Assembly (NCBI GenBank): GCA_003132505.1
Contig: PKXY01000036.1
Location: 1 to 64,000 of the forward strand
Reading direction: 5' to 3'
DNA: 64,000 bases
Source of the DNA: Solirubrobacterales bacterium
GTDB lineage: Bacteria > Actinomycetota > Thermoleophilia > Solirubrobacterales > Solirubrobacteraceae
Of the stretch, positions 26,906-36,430 are shown piece by piece. Positions within the stretch are counted from its first letter, which is position 1. Each line of letters begins with the position of its first letter. Below the pieces are notes generated by a model. The model did no database searches. It saw nothing but the letters and a program-made list of their open reading frames with translations, and was not told the origin of the DNA. The position numbers and the translations under genes were made by a program.

Positions 26906-28234
26906 GTGGCGGGTGGTACTGCGCGCAGGCTGTTTGGCACCGACGGAGTCCGGGGGGTTGCCGGTAGCGAGATAACGGCAGCTCTGGCGTTGGCGCTCGG
27001 ACGCGCCGCGGTCCTCCAGAGCGCCGCCGATTCCCCGCGCGTCCTGGTCATCCGCGACACGCGGGAGAGCGGCGAGATGCTCGAGGCGGCGATCGCCGCC
27101 GGACTCGCCTCCGCGGGCGCCGAGGTTCTGCTCGGCGGCGTCCTGCCGACGCCGGCCGCCTCGCTGCTGATCCGCCGCCACGGGCTCGATCTCGGCGTTG
27201 TGCTGTCGGCGTCGCACAACGTTTACAGCGACAACGGAATCAAGCTGTTCGGCGCGGACGGCTTCAAGCTGGCCGACGAGCGCGAGCAGCAGATCGAGGA
27301 GCATCTCGAGGAGCAGGGGGAGAGGGAGGCCCGCGTAGGACGCATCCGCGAGCTGCACGGAGCCCGCGAGGACTACGTGCGCGATCTGCATCACCGCTTC
27401 CAGTCGCTCTCGCTCGAGGGCTTGGATGTGCTGCTCGACTGCGCCAACGGCGCGACATATCGCGTCGCGCCGGCGATCTTCGAGCGTCTCGGCGCCCGTG
27501 TCTCGACGCTCGCGGTGGAGCCGGATGGGCGCAACATCAACGCCGATTGCGGCTCGACTAACGTCGAGACGCTCGTGCGGGCCGTGACCGCCGGTGGGCA
27601 CGACATCGGCTTTGCGTTCGATGGCGACGGCGATCGCGTGCTTGCGGTCGACCGGAATGGACAGCTGGTCGACGGCGACGAGCTGCTGATGCTGGTGGCG
27701 CTTCACCTGCTCGAGCAGGACCGGCTTCCGGGTAACGGCATCGCGGTGACCGTGATGACCAATTTCGCGATCGTCGCGGCGCTCGAGCAGGCGGGCATCA
27801 AGGTTGCGAGCACCGCGGTCGGCGACCGTTACGTGCTGGAGGCGCTCCGCGAGCGCGGCTGGGCGCTCGGCGGCGAGCAGTCGGGACACATCATCGAGCT
27901 CGGCTTCGCCCCCTCCGGCGACGGGATCGCCTCGGCCCTGCTGGTGCTGGAGGCACTCGGCGCTGGCGACCTCAGCCAGCGCCGGAGGATCGAGAAGCTG
28001 CCGCAGCGGCTCGTCAACGTCCGCGTGCGCGGCCGCGGCGCGCTTGGCGAAGCCGCGATCGTTCAGGCCGCGATCGCAAGCGAAACGCAGGCGCTCGCCG
28101 GTCGCGGCCGGGTGCTGGTGCGCCCGAGTGGCACCGAGCCGCTGGTCCGCGTAATGGTGGAGGCGCCGAGCGGGGAGGAGGCGGACGCCGTCTGCGGCCG
28201 GCTCGTTGCAATCGTCGAGTCCGAGCTGGGGTAG
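26906..28234 (+). CDS. glmM: phosphoglucosamine mutase
   Basis: A 442-residue enzyme converting glucosamine-6-phosphate to glucosamine-1-phosphate for UDP-GlcNAc. Domain marks are FGTDGVRGVAG, the phosphoserine loop SASHN (S103), the metal loop DGDGDR, GGEQSGH and the phosphate-binding RPSGTEPL. The usual Pro after SASHN is Val here. GTG start. It sits directly before glmS. Confidence 0.95.
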   Translation: MAGGTARRLFGTDGVRGVAGSEITAALALALGRAAVLQSAADSPRVLVIRDTRESGEMLEAAIAAGLASAGAEVLLGGVLPTPAASLLIRRHGLDLGVVLSASHNVYSDNGIKLFGADGFKLADEREQQIEEHLEEQGEREARVGRIRELHGAREDYVRDLHHRFQSLSLEGLDVLLDCANGATYRVAPAIFERLGARVSTLAVEPDGRNINADCGSTNVETLVRAVTAGGHDIGFAFDGDGDRVLAVDRNGQLVDGDELLMLVALHLLEQDRLPGNGIAVTVMTNFAIVAALEQAGIKVASTAVGDRYVLEALRERGWALGGEQSGHIIELGFAPSGDGIASALLVLEALGAGDLSQRRRIEKLPQRLVNVRVRGRGALGEAAIVQAAIASETQALAGRGRVLVRPSGTEPLVRVMVEAPSGEEADAVCGRLVAIVESELG

Positions 28235-28243
28235 TCTCGAACG

Positions 28244-30106
28244 ATGTGCGGCATCATCGGCTACGTCGGCAGCCGGCCGGCTGAGGAGATCCTGCTCAGC
28301 GGGCTGCGCAAGCTCGAATACCGCGGCTACGACAGCGCCGGCCTGTCGCTGATCGGCGACGGTGAGATCCGCAGCGTCCGCGCCGTCGGGAACCTGGACC
28401 GTCTCGAGGCGGCGCTGGCCGGCGACGCAGCCGGCGCCACGGCCACGGCCACGCTCGCCCGGCCCGCCACGATCGGCATCGGACACACGCGCTGGGCGAC
28501 CCACGGCCGCGTGAGCGAAGCCAACGCGCACCCCCATTACGACAGCGCGAACCGAGTCCACGTCGTCGTCAACGGGATCGTCGAGAACTACATGGCGTTG
28601 CGCGAGCGTCTCGTCAGCGAGGGCGCGAGCTTCAGCTCGGAGACCGACGCGGAGGTGATCGCCCACCTGATCGCCAGCGCCTACCGCGACGACCTGGCCG
28701 GCACCGTCGCTCGCGTGCTCACGGAGCTCGACGGCTACTTCGCCTTCGTGGCGATGACCCTCGATGAGCCCGACGTGCTCGTCGGCGCACGTCGTGAGTG
28801 CCCGCTGGTGGTCGGCCGGGGCGCCGACGAGTCGTTCATCGCCTCGGCGGTGCCCGCCTTCCTCGCCCACACCCGCTCGGTGCAGCTGGTCGAGAACGGC
28901 GAGATCGTCGTGCTGCGCGCCGGCGAGGTCGAGATCCGCGACGGCGCCGGCGAGACGATGCTGCGCGAGATCGTCGAGGTCGACTGGGACGAAGAGACCG
29001 CCGAGAAGGGCGGCTACGAGACGTTCATGCTGAAGGAGATCCACGAGCAGGCCGACGCCGTCGCCGAGACGATTTCCGACAGGACCGCGCGCGGCGACGG
29101 CGTCGATCTTGCGGACCCGCTGTGCTTCGATGAGGCGCTGCTCGACGGCGTGCAGCGCGTCGTCTTCGTCGCCTGTGGCACCGCCTACCACGCCGGACTC
29201 ATGGGTCGCTACGCGATCGAGGACTGGGCCGGCCTGCCGGTCGAGGTCGACGTCGCCTCCGAGTACCGCTACCGCAACCCGATCGTCGGACCGGGCGATC
29301 TGGTGGTCGGGATCTCGCAGTCCGGCGAGACCGCTGACACACTCGGTGCCATGCGCGTCGCCCGTGAGCGCGGCGCAAGGGTGATTGCGCTGACGAACGT
29401 GATGGGCTCACAGGCGACGCGCGAATGTGACGGCGTGCTCTACACGCGCGCCGGCCTCGAGATTGGCGTCGCGGCGACCAAGACGTTCGTCGCGCAGCTC
29501 GCGCTCGTTTACCTGCTGGCGCTGCGGCTTGCCGCGCTGCGCGGGTCTCTGTCAGCGGCGCGGATCGGCGAGCTCGTCGCCGCGATGCGCCAGCTGCCAC
29601 AGCTCATCGACGAGCTGCTCGACGGGCTCGACGCGCGTGTCGATGCGATCGCTGAGTGGTGCTGGCAGGCGGACTTCTTCCTCTACATCGGGCGTCATGC
29701 CGGCGTGCCGATCGCCCTCGAGGGAGCGCTCAAGCTCAAGGAGATCTCCTACGTCTCGACCGACGCCTATGCGGCCGGCGAGATGAAGCACGGCCCGATC
29801 GCGATGCTCGACGAGCGCACGCCGGTCGTCGCGGTGGCGACGAGCTCGCCGGTCCTCGCGAAGGTGATCAACAACATCGACGAGGTGCGGGCGCGCGGCG
29901 CGAAGGTGATCGCGATCACCACCGCGGGCGATGACACGGTCGCTCCGCACGTGGAGGACACGATCGCGGTGCCCGCCACCGAGCCGATGCTCGAGCCGCT
30001 GCTCGCGGTGATCCCGCTGCAGCTCCTCGCCTACCGGATCGCGATGCGCCGCGCCCTCAACCCGGACCAGCCGCGGAACCTGGCAAAGACCGTTACGGTC
30101 GAATAG
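28244..30106 (+). CDS. glmS: glutamine--fructose-6-phosphate aminotransferase
   Basis: A 620-residue enzyme that makes glucosamine-6-phosphate. The N-terminal nucleophile is C2 (MCGIIGYVG). The class II glutaminase domain includes GIGHTRWATHG. Two SIS sugar isomerase domains follow, with GISQSGETADT and EMKHGPIAM. The C-terminus NLAKTVTVE is typical. It is 9 bp after glmM. No glmS ribozyme-like leader is possible in that short gap. Confidence 0.97.
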   Translation: MCGIIGYVGSRPAEEILLSGLRKLEYRGYDSAGLSLIGDGEIRSVRAVGNLDRLEAALAGDAAGATATATLARPATIGIGHTRWATHGRVSEANAHPHYDSANRVHVVVNGIVENYMALRERLVSEGASFSSETDAEVIAHLIASAYRDDLAGTVARVLTELDGYFAFVAMTLDEPDVLVGARRECPLVVGRGADESFIASAVPAFLAHTRSVQLVENGEIVVLRAGEVEIRDGAGETMLREIVEVDWDEETAEKGGYETFMLKEIHEQADAVAETISDRTARGDGVDLADPLCFDEALLDGVQRVVFVACGTAYHAGLMGRYAIEDWAGLPVEVDVASEYRYRNPIVGPGDLVVGISQSGETADTLGAMRVARERGARVIALTNVMGSQATRECDGVLYTRAGLEIGVAATKTFVAQLALVYLLALRLAALRGSLSAARIGELVAAMRQLPQLIDELLDGLDARVDAIAEWCWQADFFLYIGRHAGVPIALEGALKLKEISYVSTDAYAAGEMKHGPIAMLDERTPVVAVATSSPVLAKVINNIDEVRARGAKVIAITTAGDDTVAPHVEDTIAVPATEPMLEPLLAVIPLQLLAYRIAMRRALNPDQPRNLAKTVTVE

Positions 30107-30116
30107 GGGCTGCGGT

Positions 30117-30137
30117 GGCCCGGCCTGCGGCCGGGCC
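30117..30137. terminator. hairpin after glmS
   Basis: A perfect 9-bp stem with a 3-nt loop (GGCCCGGCC-TGC-GGCCGGGCC) begins 10 nt after the glmS stop. No T-run follows, so it may be a Rho-assisted or pause terminator. Confidence 0.5.
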
Positions 30138-30231
30138 ATCCTCGCTGGGCATACACGCGGCTGGTGGGTCGTAAGCCTCCGGGTGCCTGGGCGGGTAGCC
30201 TCGCTTTTGGAAGATGCGTCCCGATCAGCGT

Positions 30232-30588
30232 ATGAAGCCCGCGGTGGGGCTCGATCTCTTGGAGATCGAGCGGCTCGAGCGTGCGCTGCAGCGGCGGCCC
30301 GGGCTGGCGCGGCGCCTGTTCACGGACGGCGAGCTCGAGTACGCGAACTCGCGCGCGCGGCCTGGGCAGCATCTCGCGGCGCGCTTCTGCGCCAAGGAGG
30401 CGGTGACGAAGGCGCTCGGTCTGAGGGCGCTGGTGCCGCGCGACATCGAGGTGCTCGGCGGTGGAGCGGCGGTCGGCTTGCGCCTCCACGGCGCTGCGCA
30501 GGCGCGGGCCGAGGAGCTCGCGGTCGAGGTCGCGATCTCCCTGACGCATTCACGCGGCCTCGCCGGCGCGGTGGCGGTGCTCGGATGA
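30232..30588 (+). CDS. acpS: holo-[acyl-carrier-protein] synthase
   Basis: A 118-residue phosphopantetheinyl transferase that activates acyl carrier protein. The magnesium-binding Asp is in AVGLDLLEIERLE and the second motif is RFCAKEAVTKALGL. ISLTHSRG is the usual C-terminal motif. The start is set at ATG 30232 (MKPAVGLD), matching family N-termini; ATG 30214 adds six residues. The stop overlaps the next start by ATGA. Confidence 0.92.
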   Translation: MKPAVGLDLLEIERLERALQRRPGLARRLFTDGELEYANSRARPGQHLAARFCAKEAVTKALGLRALVPRDIEVLGGGAAVGLRLHGAAQARAEELAVEVAISLTHSRGLAGAVAVLG

Positions 30589-32120
30589 GCTCGCCCGCAA
30601 CCGACAGCGGCCTGCCGGACTGGCTCGAGCCGCTGCCCGATGCCGAACGGATGCGCGCGATCGACGCCTGGGCGATCAACGACCGCGGAGTTCCCTCGCT
30701 CGAGCTGATGGAGCGCGCCGGGGCGAGTCTCGCCAGCTTCGCCGCCGAGCTCGCGCCGGCCGGTCCGATCGTCGTAGTTGCCGGTAAGGGCAACAATGGC
30801 GGCGATGGCCTGGTGGCGGCGCGGCTGCTGCGCGACGGGGGTCGCGAGGTCGATGTGCTGTTCGCCGGCAGTCCCGACGAGCTGACCGGCGACGCCCTCG
30901 CCAACCTCGAGCGGCTCCCGGGACCACCGCCGCACGCGCTGGATGGTGGCATCCGCGCCGACGCGGGGCTGATAATCGACGCGCTGCTCGGCACCGGCGC
31001 GACCGGCGAGCCGTACGGCACGATCGCCGACGCGATCGACGCGATCGACGCCTGCCCGGCGCCGGTGCTCGCCGTCGACGTGGCGAGCGGGGTTGACGCC
31101 TCGAGTGGCGTCGTCTCACGCCGGGCGGTGAATGCAGTGGCGACGGCGACATTCCACGCCGCCAAGCCCGGGCTCTGGATCGAGCCGGGCCGCAGCCGCG
31201 CCGGCGTGGTCCGCGTCGTCGACATCGGCATTCCAGCGGGCGCTCCGCTCGTGGCCGACGTTGGGCTGATTCGGGATGAGCTGCTGGGGCAGCTGCCGCG
31301 CCGCGAGGTCGGCTCGAATAAGTTCACGAGTGGCGCCGTGGTCGTCGCCGGCGGCTCACCTGGACTGACCGGCGCGCCATGCATGTCGGCGATGGCAGCG
31401 CAACGAGCGGGCGCCGGATACGTGACCGTGGCCGTTCCGCAGTCGCTCTCGCTCGTCTTCGAGACGCGTCTGCTCGAGGTGATGAGCGTTGCGCTGCCGG
31501 ACAATGCGGGCGCGCTGATGCCCGAGGGGCTGCCACGCCTGCTCGAGCTGGCGAGCCGCGGCGGGGCGCTCGTACTCGGCCCCGGAATCGGCCGCAGTGA
31601 TGACGCGCTCGGTTTCGTGCGCGCGGCGATCACGCAGTCAGAGCTTCCGATCGTCCTCGACGCCGACGGGCTCAGCGCCTACGCAGGGGAGCTGAGGAAG
31701 CTTTCGGACAGCCGGCGCGCGCCGCTCGTCATCACTCCGCACGAAGGGGAGCTGGCTCGGCTGTACGGCATCTCATCGAAGGAGGTTGCAGCACAGCGGC
31801 TGCACCACGTCCGCGAGGCCGCGCTGCAGGCAGACGCTGTGGTCGTGCTGAAGGGCGATGACACGCTCGTCGCGGACCCGGGCGGGCAGGTCGCGGTCAG
31901 CCCGGGGGCGACTCCTGGCCTCGCCACGGCGGGCACCGGCGACGTGCTGTCGGGTGTCCTCGGGGCGCTGCTCGCGGCGGGCCTCGAGCCGTTCAAGGCC
32001 GCGGCGGCCGCAGTCCGGCTGCACGCGCTCGCCGGACAGCGGGCAGCCGAGCGGCACGGGCGCGATGGCATGATCGCCTCCGACGTGATCGAGCAGCTCT
32101 CGGCGGTGCGCTCGCGATGA
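30585..32120 (+). CDS. nnr: bifunctional NAD(P)H-hydrate epimerase/dehydratase
   Basis: A 511-residue repair enzyme for hydrated NAD(P)H. The N-terminal YjeF epimerase half (residues about 15-215) has VVAGKGNNGGDGLVAARLL and the catalytic Asp in AVDVASGVDAS. The C-terminal ADP-dependent dehydratase half (about 225-511) has NKFTSGAVVVAGG, TPHEGELARL and the ribokinase-like TAGTGDVLSG. The start is ATG 30585, overlapping acpS by four bases. The next gene, alr, also overlaps by four bases. Confidence 0.95.
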   Translation: MSSPATDSGLPDWLEPLPDAERMRAIDAWAINDRGVPSLELMERAGASLASFAAELAPAGPIVVVAGKGNNGGDGLVAARLLRDGGREVDVLFAGSPDELTGDALANLERLPGPPPHALDGGIRADAGLIIDALLGTGATGEPYGTIADAIDAIDACPAPVLAVDVASGVDASSGVVSRRAVNAVATATFHAAKPGLWIEPGRSRAGVVRVVDIGIPAGAPLVADVGLIRDELLGQLPRREVGSNKFTSGAVVVAGGSPGLTGAPCMSAMAAQRAGAGYVTVAVPQSLSLVFETRLLEVMSVALPDNAGALMPEGLPRLLELASRGGALVLGPGIGRSDDALGFVRAAITQSELPIVLDADGLSAYAGELRKLSDSRRAPLVITPHEGELARLYGISSKEVAAQRLHHVREAALQADAVVVLKGDDTLVADPGGQVAVSPGATPGLATAGTGDVLSGVLGALLAAGLEPFKAAAAAVRLHALAGQRAAERHGRDGMIASDVIEQLSAVRSR

Positions 32121-33232
32121 CCGTGCGCGCACTGGCGCGGGTCAACCTGGCGGCACTCGAGCGCAACTGCGCGCTGCTGCTTCGCTCGAGCCCGCGGCTC
32201 TGCGCCGTCGTCAAAGCCGACGCCTACGGGCATGGCGCGGTGCAGTGTTCGCGGGCCGTAATGGCGGCGGGCGCAGCATCGCTCGCAGTCGCGACCGCCG
32301 ACGAGCTGCGCGAGCTGCGGGCGGCCGGCCTGACCGAGCCGACGATTCTCGTGCTCGGCGCGTTGACACGCGCCGAGCTCGCCCAGGCGCTGGCCGACGG
32401 CGCGGAGGTGGTCGCGTGGACCGAGAGCTTCCTCGACTGGGTCGTCGGCTGCGGCGGCGGTGCCGTCCACGTGAAGCTCGATACGGGCATGGGCCGCTTC
32501 GGTACGCGCGACGGCGCCCTCGCCGACCGCCTCGTGCAACGCATCGAGGGCACGGCGGGGCTCGAGTTGGGTGGCGTGATGACGCACCTGGCCACGGCTG
32601 ACGAGCCCGACCATCGCTTCCTCGAGGAGCAGCTCGAGCGCTTCGCGGCGTGGGTCGGGCCGCTGCGCGAGCGCCGTCCGGATCTGGTTGCCCACGCCGA
32701 GAACAGTGCCGCACTGCTCAACGCGGGGCGCACCCGCTTCGACATGGCTCGCTGCGGCGTCGCGCTCTACGGCCTCGACCCGTTCGGCGAGGATCCCGGT
32801 GCGCGCGGGCTGGAGCCCGTCCTCGAGCTCCATTCCTGGGTCTCCGCGCTCAAGCCGTGCGCACCGGGGGAGAGCGCCGGCTACGGTAGGCGCTTCCTTG
32901 CCAGCGTCCCGACCGAGCTCGCCGTGCTCCCGCTCGGGTATGCTGACGGCGTCCGTCGCGCGCTTTCGGGCAAGGCCGAGGCGCTGATCGAGTCCACCCG
33001 ACACCCGCTCGTCGGGACGATCAGCATGGACAGCCTGACCGTCGATCTGGGGCTCGAGAGCGGCGTCGCGGTCGGCGCCGCCGCGGTCCTGATCGGCTCC
33101 GCGGGCGAGCAGCGCATAACCGCCGAGGAGCTCGCGCGCGCAGCCGACACGATCAACTACGAGATCACCTGCGCCCTGAGCCGCCGCGTTCCGCGCGAGC
33201 ACCACCGCGACGGTGAGCCGATCGCGGCTTGA
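32117..33232 (+). CDS. alr: alanine racemase
   Basis: A 371-residue PLP enzyme making D-alanine for the cell wall. PLP lysine K33 is in AVVKADAYGHG. The second catalytic residue is the tyrosine of SAGYGRRF. HVKLDTGMGRFG and VGTISMDSLTVDL are also typical. It follows nnr in the same operon, a common actinobacterial arrangement. Confidence 0.96.
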   Translation: MTVRALARVNLAALERNCALLLRSSPRLCAVVKADAYGHGAVQCSRAVMAAGAASLAVATADELRELRAAGLTEPTILVLGALTRAELAQALADGAEVVAWTESFLDWVVGCGGGAVHVKLDTGMGRFGTRDGALADRLVQRIEGTAGLELGGVMTHLATADEPDHRFLEEQLERFAAWVGPLRERRPDLVAHAENSAALLNAGRTRFDMARCGVALYGLDPFGEDPGARGLEPVLELHSWVSALKPCAPGESAGYGRRFLASVPTELAVLPLGYADGVRRALSGKAEALIESTRHPLVGTISMDSLTVDLGLESGVAVGAAAVLIGSAGEQRITAEELARAADTINYEITCALSRRVPREHHRDGEPIAA

Positions 33233-33247
33233 TCGGTCCCAGCTGAC

Positions 33248-34660
33248 GTGCCCGATCACGCCGACCAAGAACACATCCTGAAGCTGTTGCGCTCGGCGGT
33301 CGGCCCGGCTGAGTGTTGGATCGTCGGCGGCGCGGTTCGTGACCGGCTGCGCGGCGGAGTCGAGGTCACGGACTTCGACCTCGTCGTTGCCGGCGATGTG
33401 CGCGACGCGGCACGCCGTCTCGCTCGAGCCGGCCACGGCACGGCGTTTGCCCTGTCAGGCGAGTTCGGCGCCTGGCGCGTGGTGGCCCGCCCCGGTAGCT
33501 GGCGCGCCGACATCAGCCCGCTGCACGGCGAGCGTATCGAGGACGACCTCGGCCAGCGCGACTTCACCGTCAATGCGATGGCCGAGCCGCTGGCCGGCGG
33601 CGACCTGCTCGATCCGCTGGGCGGCGCGCACGACCTCGAGCTCGGCCGGCTCAGACTGGCGGCACGCGGATCGCTCGAACGCGATCCGCTGCGCGCGATG
33701 CGACTCGTCAGGCTTGCCTGCGAGCTCGACCTCCAGCCGGACGCCCCGGCGATCGAGGCGGCGCGCCACGTCGCCCCGCGCTTGGCCGACGTCGCCGCCG
33801 AGCGCGTCTACGGCGAGCTCCAGCGGATCCTCGCGAGCGAGCGCGCACCGGACGGCATCCGCCTGCTGGGTGAGGTCGGCCTCACGGCCGTCGTGCTGCC
33901 CGAGCTCGACGCGCTCGGCGGCATCGGCCAGAGCCCGTACCACCACCTCGACGTGGGCGGGCACACACTCGCGGTGCTCAGTGAGCTGCTCCAGCTCCAG
34001 AGCGACCCGGCCCGCGTGTTCGACGCCGCCACGGCCGTCGCGGTCCGCGCGCTGCTCGACGAGCCGCTCGCCGATGACATGAGCCGCGGCCTCGCGATGC
34101 GCTTCGCCGCGTTGATGCACGACATCGCAAAGCCCGCGACCCGCACCGTCGCTCCCGACGGCCGTGTCGGATTCCCGAGCCACGACGCGCTGGGAGCGCA
34201 GCTGGCACGGGCGATCCTCGCGCGGCTGAGAGCCGCCGCGACTGTGCAGTCCTATGTCGCGGAGCTCACGCGCCACCACCTGCGCCTCGGCTTTCTCGTG
34301 CACCGGCGGCCGCTCTCCCGCGCCGAGCTCTACGGCTACCTCGACGCCTGCGGCGGCGTGGCCGCGGACGTCACGCTGCTGTCCGTCGCCGACCGGCTCG
34401 CAACGCGCGGAGCGCACGCGCGCGAGTCGATCGACGCCCACCTGGAGCTGTCGCGCGAAGTCATCGGTGAGGCCCTCCGCTGGCACGCCGAAGGCCACCC
34501 GCGCCCACCTCTGCGCGGAGACGAGCTCGCGGCCGCGCTCGGGATCGAAGCGGGTCCGCTGCTCGGTGAGCTGCTCGCCGCGCTGACCGAGGCGCAATTC
34601 ACCGGCGCGGTTGCAACCCACGCCGACGCGGTCGCGTTCGCCCGCAGCCGCATGGCGTAG
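33248..34660 (+). CDS. CCA-adding / poly(A) polymerase family nucleotidyltransferase with HD domain
   Basis: A 470-residue class II nucleotidyltransferase. The head domain has IVGGAVRDRLRGG and the metal aspartates in TDFDLVVAG, then QRDFTVNAMA and the RNA/nucleotide-binding RDPLRAMRLVRLA. A C-terminal HD domain is visible (ALMHDIAKPATR; TRHHLRLGF). It probably adds or repairs tRNA CCA ends. Notably, the window's tRNA-Pro lacks an encoded CCA, which would need such an enzyme. GTG start at 33248. Confidence 0.85.
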   Translation: MPDHADQEHILKLLRSAVGPAECWIVGGAVRDRLRGGVEVTDFDLVVAGDVRDAARRLARAGHGTAFALSGEFGAWRVVARPGSWRADISPLHGERIEDDLGQRDFTVNAMAEPLAGGDLLDPLGGAHDLELGRLRLAARGSLERDPLRAMRLVRLACELDLQPDAPAIEAARHVAPRLADVAAERVYGELQRILASERAPDGIRLLGEVGLTAVVLPELDALGGIGQSPYHHLDVGGHTLAVLSELLQLQSDPARVFDAATAVAVRALLDEPLADDMSRGLAMRFAALMHDIAKPATRTVAPDGRVGFPSHDALGAQLARAILARLRAAATVQSYVAELTRHHLRLGFLVHRRPLSRAELYGYLDACGGVAADVTLLSVADRLATRGAHARESIDAHLELSREVIGEALRWHAEGHPRPPLRGDELAAALGIEAGPLLGELLAALTEAQFTGAVATHADAVAFARSRMA

Positions 34661-34670
34661 GCTGCCCGGC

Positions 34671-35081
34671 GTGAACGTGGACGACTGCATCTTCTGCAAG
34701 ATTCTCGCCGGCGAACTGCCGTCGCACCCGATCGGCGAGAACGCGCTCGCATACGCGTTCGCCGACATCAACCCGGCGACCCGTGGACATTCCCTCGTGA
34801 TTCCGCGGAACCATGCGGCTGACATCCACGACATCTCGCCCGAGGACCTGACGGCGTGTGCGCTGCTCGCCAAGGACGTTGCCGGACGGGCCCGAGAACG
34901 CCTTGGTGCCGCCGGAGTCAACCTCCTGCACTCCGCCGGCAGTGCAGCCTGGCAGGTCGTGTTCCACTTCCACATCCACGTGATCCCGCGCTATCCCGGC
35001 GACCCGCTGCGGCTCCCGTGGACGCCGGCGGCCGGTGATCAGGAGGAGATCGCCGCGGCCGCCGCCGAGCTGCGGGCCTGA
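34671..35081 (+). CDS. HIT-family nucleotide hydrolase/transferase
   Basis: A 136-residue histidine-triad protein (HINT-like). The N-terminal zinc-type CIFCKILAGELP and the triad HFHIHVIPR are present, with GHSLVIPRNHAADIHD between. GTG start at 34671, ten bases after the previous stop. Substrates are AMP-linked compounds for the family; the physiological role is not defined here. Confidence 0.9.
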   Translation: MNVDDCIFCKILAGELPSHPIGENALAYAFADINPATRGHSLVIPRNHAADIHDISPEDLTACALLAKDVAGRARERLGAAGVNLLHSAGSAAWQVVFHFHIHVIPRYPGDPLRLPWTPAAGDQEEIAAAAAELRA

Positions 35082-35152
35082 GTCCGGCGGCCGCACGACG
35101 CGTTGCGGCCCTAGCGCGAGACATTTCCCGGGCTTTAGAGTTGTATTCCTAA

Positions 35153-35968
35153 ATGAAACGCGCGCTACTAACCATCGCCACGGTCGTTGCCATGGGCCTC
35201 GCGGTGACGGTCGTCGCGGTACTCGCACCGGGCATCGCGCTCGGCACGATGACCGAGATCGGCACCGCGCCCGGCGATGTGATCACCTACGGCACCTCGA
35301 GCGGCTCGTCCGGCGTGTCCGGCGTCTCGGGTGTCTCGGGTGTGACCGGCGTCTCGGGCGTGACCGGCGTCACCGACAGCTCCCCGCTCCCGCAATGTCC
35401 TGGCTCGCCTTGCGTGGCGGTCAGTCAGACCACGGGCTTCCAGGTGAAGGTCGGCTCGAGCCACTCGATCACCACGATCAAGCGCTCAGGCTCGATCGTC
35501 GCCTGGACGCTGACGCTCGGCTCCCCGACCACGTCGGCGCCCGCGGGACAGATCAGCCAGACCACCTACTTCGACCAGCACGAGGGCGGCGCGGCGCAGG
35601 CCGGAATCGCGGTTCTCAAACCCGGGCTGCACCTCGAGTACACGCTCGTTGCGCAGAGCCCGGTCGAGCAGCTCCTGCCGTACTTCGGCGAGACGGTCCA
35701 GTTCCCGCTCGCCGCCTCGATCCCGGTGAAGAAGGGTGACATCCTCGCCCTTACCGTTCCCACCTGGGCGCCGGTTTTAGCCCTGACCAACGCGGCCGGG
35801 CACACCTACGGCAAGTACGTGTCCTGGCGTGCGAGCCGTCCAAAGAGTGGCTGCAAGGTCACATCGAGTCAGACCGCGCAGCAGTCGCTTCGATCGAACA
35901 CGCAGTACGCCTGCCTCTACCAGAGCGTGCGCCTGACCTACTCGGCGCTGCTCGTCTCGACGCCGTAG
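35153..35968 (+). CDS. exported protein with Gly-Val-Ser/Thr repeat
   Basis: A 271-residue secreted or anchored protein of unknown function. The N-terminal signal or anchor spans residues about 5-30 (LLTIATVVAMGLAVTVVAVL). A short repeat of GVSGVSGV/GVTGV units follows (about 53-72; DNA 35309-35371), then four cysteines and a beta-rich domain. The A/T-rich stretch just upstream (about 35130-35152) contains TTTAGAGT and GTATTC and may be the promoter; no ribosome-binding site is evident. Confidence 0.7.
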   Translation: MKRALLTIATVVAMGLAVTVVAVLAPGIALGTMTEIGTAPGDVITYGTSSGSSGVSGVSGVSGVTGVSGVTGVTDSSPLPQCPGSPCVAVSQTTGFQVKVGSSHSITTIKRSGSIVAWTLTLGSPTTSAPAGQISQTTYFDQHEGGAAQAGIAVLKPGLHLEYTLVAQSPVEQLLPYFGETVQFPLAASIPVKKGDILALTVPTWAPVLALTNAAGHTYGKYVSWRASRPKSGCKVTSSQTAQQSLRSNTQYACLYQSVRLTYSALLVSTP

Positions 35969-36007
35969 AACGCGCTCGCCGGCGCTCGATCGCGCCGTGC
36001 TGAGCTA

Positions 36008-36430
36008 CTAGGTCGAGCCGCTCGAGGGCGCCGAGGCGCCGCCGCCGGCACCGAGTGCCGAGCCGGTGCCGGTCCCCGTGCCCGTACCGGTGCCCGTGCC
36101 AGTGGTGGTGTCGGTCGTGGTTCCGGTGCTCTGGGTCGAGACGCCGACGCCACCGCCCGCCGTGGCGGTCGTCGTTCCCCCCGTGGACGGAGTGGTCGCC
36201 AGGTCCGACGTCGAGGTCGAGCTCGTCGTCGAGGTTGTACCGGCGGAGGCCGTGGTCGACGGCGTCACGCTGTTCGCAACGACCGGCTGCGCGGCGATGT
36301 TCGGCACGTTGTTCGGCACCTGGTCCGCCTCATGGACGCCGCCGCAGGCGGCGACTGCCAGCGCAGCGACACCACTGAGCGTGAGTGCAAACGCCCTGCG
36401 CGATCGCAGCCGTCCGGCGCGGGCCCTCAC
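36008..36430 (-). CDS. putative lipoprotein with Thr/Gly-rich tail
   Basis: A 140-residue exported protein. From GTG 36430 it has a basic start, a hydrophobic signal and a lipobox (ALAVAACGG), so Cys acylation is likely. The rest is low complexity, rich in Thr/Ser/Gly, with TGTGTG dipeptide repeats (DNA about 36060-36110). No enzymatic motif. The GTG overlaps the stop of the upstream zinc-ribbon gene (GTGA), suggesting coupling. Confidence 0.6.
   Translation of the reverse strand: MRARAGRLRSRRAFALTLSGVAALAVAACGGVHEADQVPNNVPNIAAQPVVANSVTPSTTASAGTTSTTSSTSTSDLATTPSTGGTTTATAGGGVGVSTQSTGTTTDTTTGTGTGTGTGTGTGSALGAGGGASAPSSGST

Noticed and set aside
28235-28243. glmS ribozyme/riboswitch
   Set aside because: Only 9 bp separate glmM and glmS, too little for the glmS ribozyme.
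26717-29191. 824-residue antisense ORF across rpsI, glmM and glmS
   Set aside because: Shadow frame opposite three well-identified genes, low-complexity composition and no domain.
35309-35371. CRISPR-like or minisatellite repeat
   Set aside because: The repeats are in-frame codons for GVSGV/GVTGV units with no spacers.
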